From NCBI RefSeq assembly GCF_039768865.1, contig NZ_JBDMZQ010000161.1: a stretch of 7,479 nucleotides of DNA; one strand, 5' to 3'. The notes beneath the pieces were generated by a model, which searched no databases, had not been told where the DNA came from, and was given only the letters and a program-made list of their open reading frames with translations. Below, in pieces: positions 6,050 to 7,479 of this stretch (position 1 is the stretch's first letter; the number at the start of each line of letters is the position of its first letter). Made by a program: the position numbers and the translations under genes. This stretch comes from Wenyingzhuangia sp039768865. GTDB taxonomy: Bacteria > Bacteroidota > Bacteroidia > Flavobacteriales > Flavobacteriaceae.

Positions 6050-7479
6050 TTAAAATTTTAATCTAACACCTAAAGTTATTGTAGTCATTGGTGCGTATAA
6101 TCTACGTCCTGAACTTCCACTTTCACTTGTAGTTGGTAAGAATCCTCTTCTAGCAGTATTCATAAACAAGTTATCAGCAGACATCCATAAGTTGAATGTA
6201 TCTAATCCTTTACCTTCTAAATATTTGCTAGGAACATTATAACTTACATTCACATTGTTTAATGCTAAATGGTCAGTTGATGTAATGAATCTTGAAGAGT
6301 AAGATGTTGCATTTTGATCTGCACCATCCGCTAAACGAGGAACATCTGTAATTTGACCAGGTGTTGTCCATCTGTTAGCAATATCTCTACTGAAGTTGTT
6401 TCCAACTGCACCAAAACGATCTGACATTAATTCACCATATTGTCCATCATATGCATATCCTCCTAAACTATAAGTAAACTGAGTAGAAAAAGTAAAGTCT
6501 TTTACTCTACCTGTTAATCTGAAAGCTCCTCTAATATCAGCGATACCAGATTTGTTTAAATATATTTCTGATGCTTCAGAATAAGATTTAGTAACTCTTT
6601 TCTTAATATTTGCTCCAGGAACAACTTGTTGATATTCAACAATAGAACCAGATGCATTTGTTACGTCAGCATCTGCAGGAATCCAAGAGTTGGCACCTGA
6701 AGTTGGTTCGTCAGCGTCAAAAACACCGTTGTTGTTAACATCATCGTAATACTGGTACCACATTGGTGCTCCATCAGATGGATCTACACCAGCCCATTCA
6801 CGTGCATAGAAATCAAAGATAGATCTACCTACAGATAACACACCGTTAAGAACTTGTTGTTTTCCTGTAGCAGGATCCAATGGCATTTCAGTAATTCTAT
6901 TTTCAATGATTTCACCATTCACATTCAAGTCTAATGAGAAATCTTTCTTGTTGATTAAGTGACCTGTTAAGTCAAATTCATAACCTACGTTTTCAAGTTC
7001 ACCATCATTCACTAAAATAGAAGAGATTCCTTGAGAAGGTCCTACATTTCTATTAAAGAATTGATTTTTTGTTTTCTTGCTGTAGTAATCTATAGATCCT
7101 TCAACAACACCTAAATCAAATTCAACACCTGTTTGTAACATTTCAGACTCTTCCCAAGTAAGATCTGGATTTCCATTACCACCTGGTGCAATTGAAATGT
7201 TTCCAGCTAAGTTACCAACATTAAATGTATCATAACCTGATGTTAATCCAACACCTGCTTGATCACCCGCTACACCCCATGAAGTTTTAACTTTTAAAAA
7301 CTCTATAAAGTCGATGTTCTGGATGAAGCTTTCTTCAGACATTACCCATGAAGCTCCAACAGAACCAAATGTTCCCCACTTTTCGTTCGCAAATCTTGAA
7401 GAACCATCATGTCTTAAAGAACCTGTTAAGTAGTACTTTCCATCATAGTTATAATCAAACTTACTGAAATAAGACTCAA
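6050..7479 (-). CDS. SusC/RagA-family TonB-linked outer-membrane channel, C-terminal part (5' end outside the window)
   Basis: The frame stays open on the minus strand from the right window edge to the TAA at 6050-6052, giving 475 whole residues, roughly half of a typical protein of about 1000. The ATG at 7342 is internal: the preceding codons read FDYNYDGKYYLTGSLRHDGS and continue to W44, the standard SusC barrel segment. Other family marks are LKVKTSWGVAGDQ (61-73), NPDLTWEES (103-111), FYAREWAGVDPSDGAPMWY (224-242), and a terminal strand ending in GVRLKF with the final Phe of a barrel-assembly signal. SusC-like proteins are TonB-dependent channels that import ligands captured by SusD. An EF-hand-like DVNNNGVFDADE (246-257) lies just after the GAPMWY segment. 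The plug, the carboxypeptidase-like N-terminal domain and the promoter are not in the window. It heads the operon as seen here, with the susD-like gene 19 bp downstream. Confidence 0.95.
   Translation of the reverse strand, partial: ESYFSKFDYNYDGKYYLTGSLRHDGSSRFANEKWGTFGSVGASWVMSEESFIQNIDFIEFLKVKTSWGVAGDQAGVGLTSGYDTFNVGNLAGNISIAPGGNGNPDLTWEESEMLQTGVEFDLGVVEGSIDYYSKKTKNQFFNRNVGPSQGISSILVNDGELENVGYEFDLTGHLINKKDFSLDLNVNGEIIENRITEMPLDPATGKQQVLNGVLSVGRSIFDFYAREWAGVDPSDGAPMWYQYYDDVNNNGVFDADEPTSGANSWIPADADVTNASGSIVEYQQVVPGANIKKRVTKSYSEASEIYLNKSGIADIRGAFRLTGRVKDFTFSTQFTYSLGGYAYDGQYGELMSDRFGAVGNNFSRDIANRWTTPGQITDVPRLADGADQNATSYSSRFITSTDHLALNNVNVSYNVPSKYLEGKGLDTFNLWMSADNLFMNTARRGFLPTTSESGSSGRRLYAPMTTITLGVRLKF

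Noticed and set aside
7340..7342. ATG as the start of a 430-residue SusC-like protein
   Set aside because: The same frame continues upstream with conserved SusC sequence (RHDGSSRF ... GTFGSVGASW) to the window edge; this Met is internal.

Overview
The window looks like ordinary chromosomal DNA of a marine-type member of the Bacteroidota, most likely the family Flavobacteriaceae. The reasons are the AT-rich sequence, the absence of Shine-Dalgarno sites before start codons, TAnnTTTG-like -7 elements, a SusC/SusD outer-membrane pair, lipoproteins of the Bacteroidota type (Cys followed by acidic residues), and a DUF5723-like outer-membrane protein. The genus cannot be fixed from this sequence alone.

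Layout. Positions 1-837 (+) hold the C-terminal part of a DUF5723-like predicted beta-barrel protein whose start lies outside the window. It converges with rarA (845-2116, -), a replication-associated AAA+ ATPase. A 76-bp divergent spacer separates rarA from a rhomboid-family intramembrane serine protease (2193-2897, +). The rhomboid gene ends one base from the stop of a convergent SpoU/TrmH-class rRNA 2'-O-methyltransferase (rlmB-like, 2899-3663, -). A strong hairpin with a U tract at 3693-3724 terminates the operon that follows.

The right half (3743-7479, all -) is a nutrient-uptake operon. In transcription order it reads: a SusC/RagA-type TonB-dependent outer-membrane channel (C-terminal 475 residues visible), a SusD/RagB-type surface lipoprotein 19 bp later, and, 56 bp further on, a 246-residue lipoprotein. 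That last protein has a Calx-beta-like N-terminal part and a C-terminal module carrying a DxxPEE...YDGYGDGG signature. By family knowledge SusC is the ligand-gated channel and SusD its lid. The third protein is probably an accessory surface ligand-binding lipoprotein. No carbohydrate-active enzyme, peptidase or regulator is visible beside the pair, so the substrate is unknown.

The left half is housekeeping DNA in tightly packed convergent pairs. No mobile element, CRISPR array, tRNA or rRNA was seen, and there is no gene-free stretch longer than 80 bp. I found no clear new system. The best leads are the third lipoprotein of the SusCD operon, a repeated AGCGATC(C/G)CT element forming a hairpin just after the susD-like stop, promoter-like elements almost touching three start codons (possible leaderless mRNAs), and an EF-hand-like loop in the SusC barrel region.
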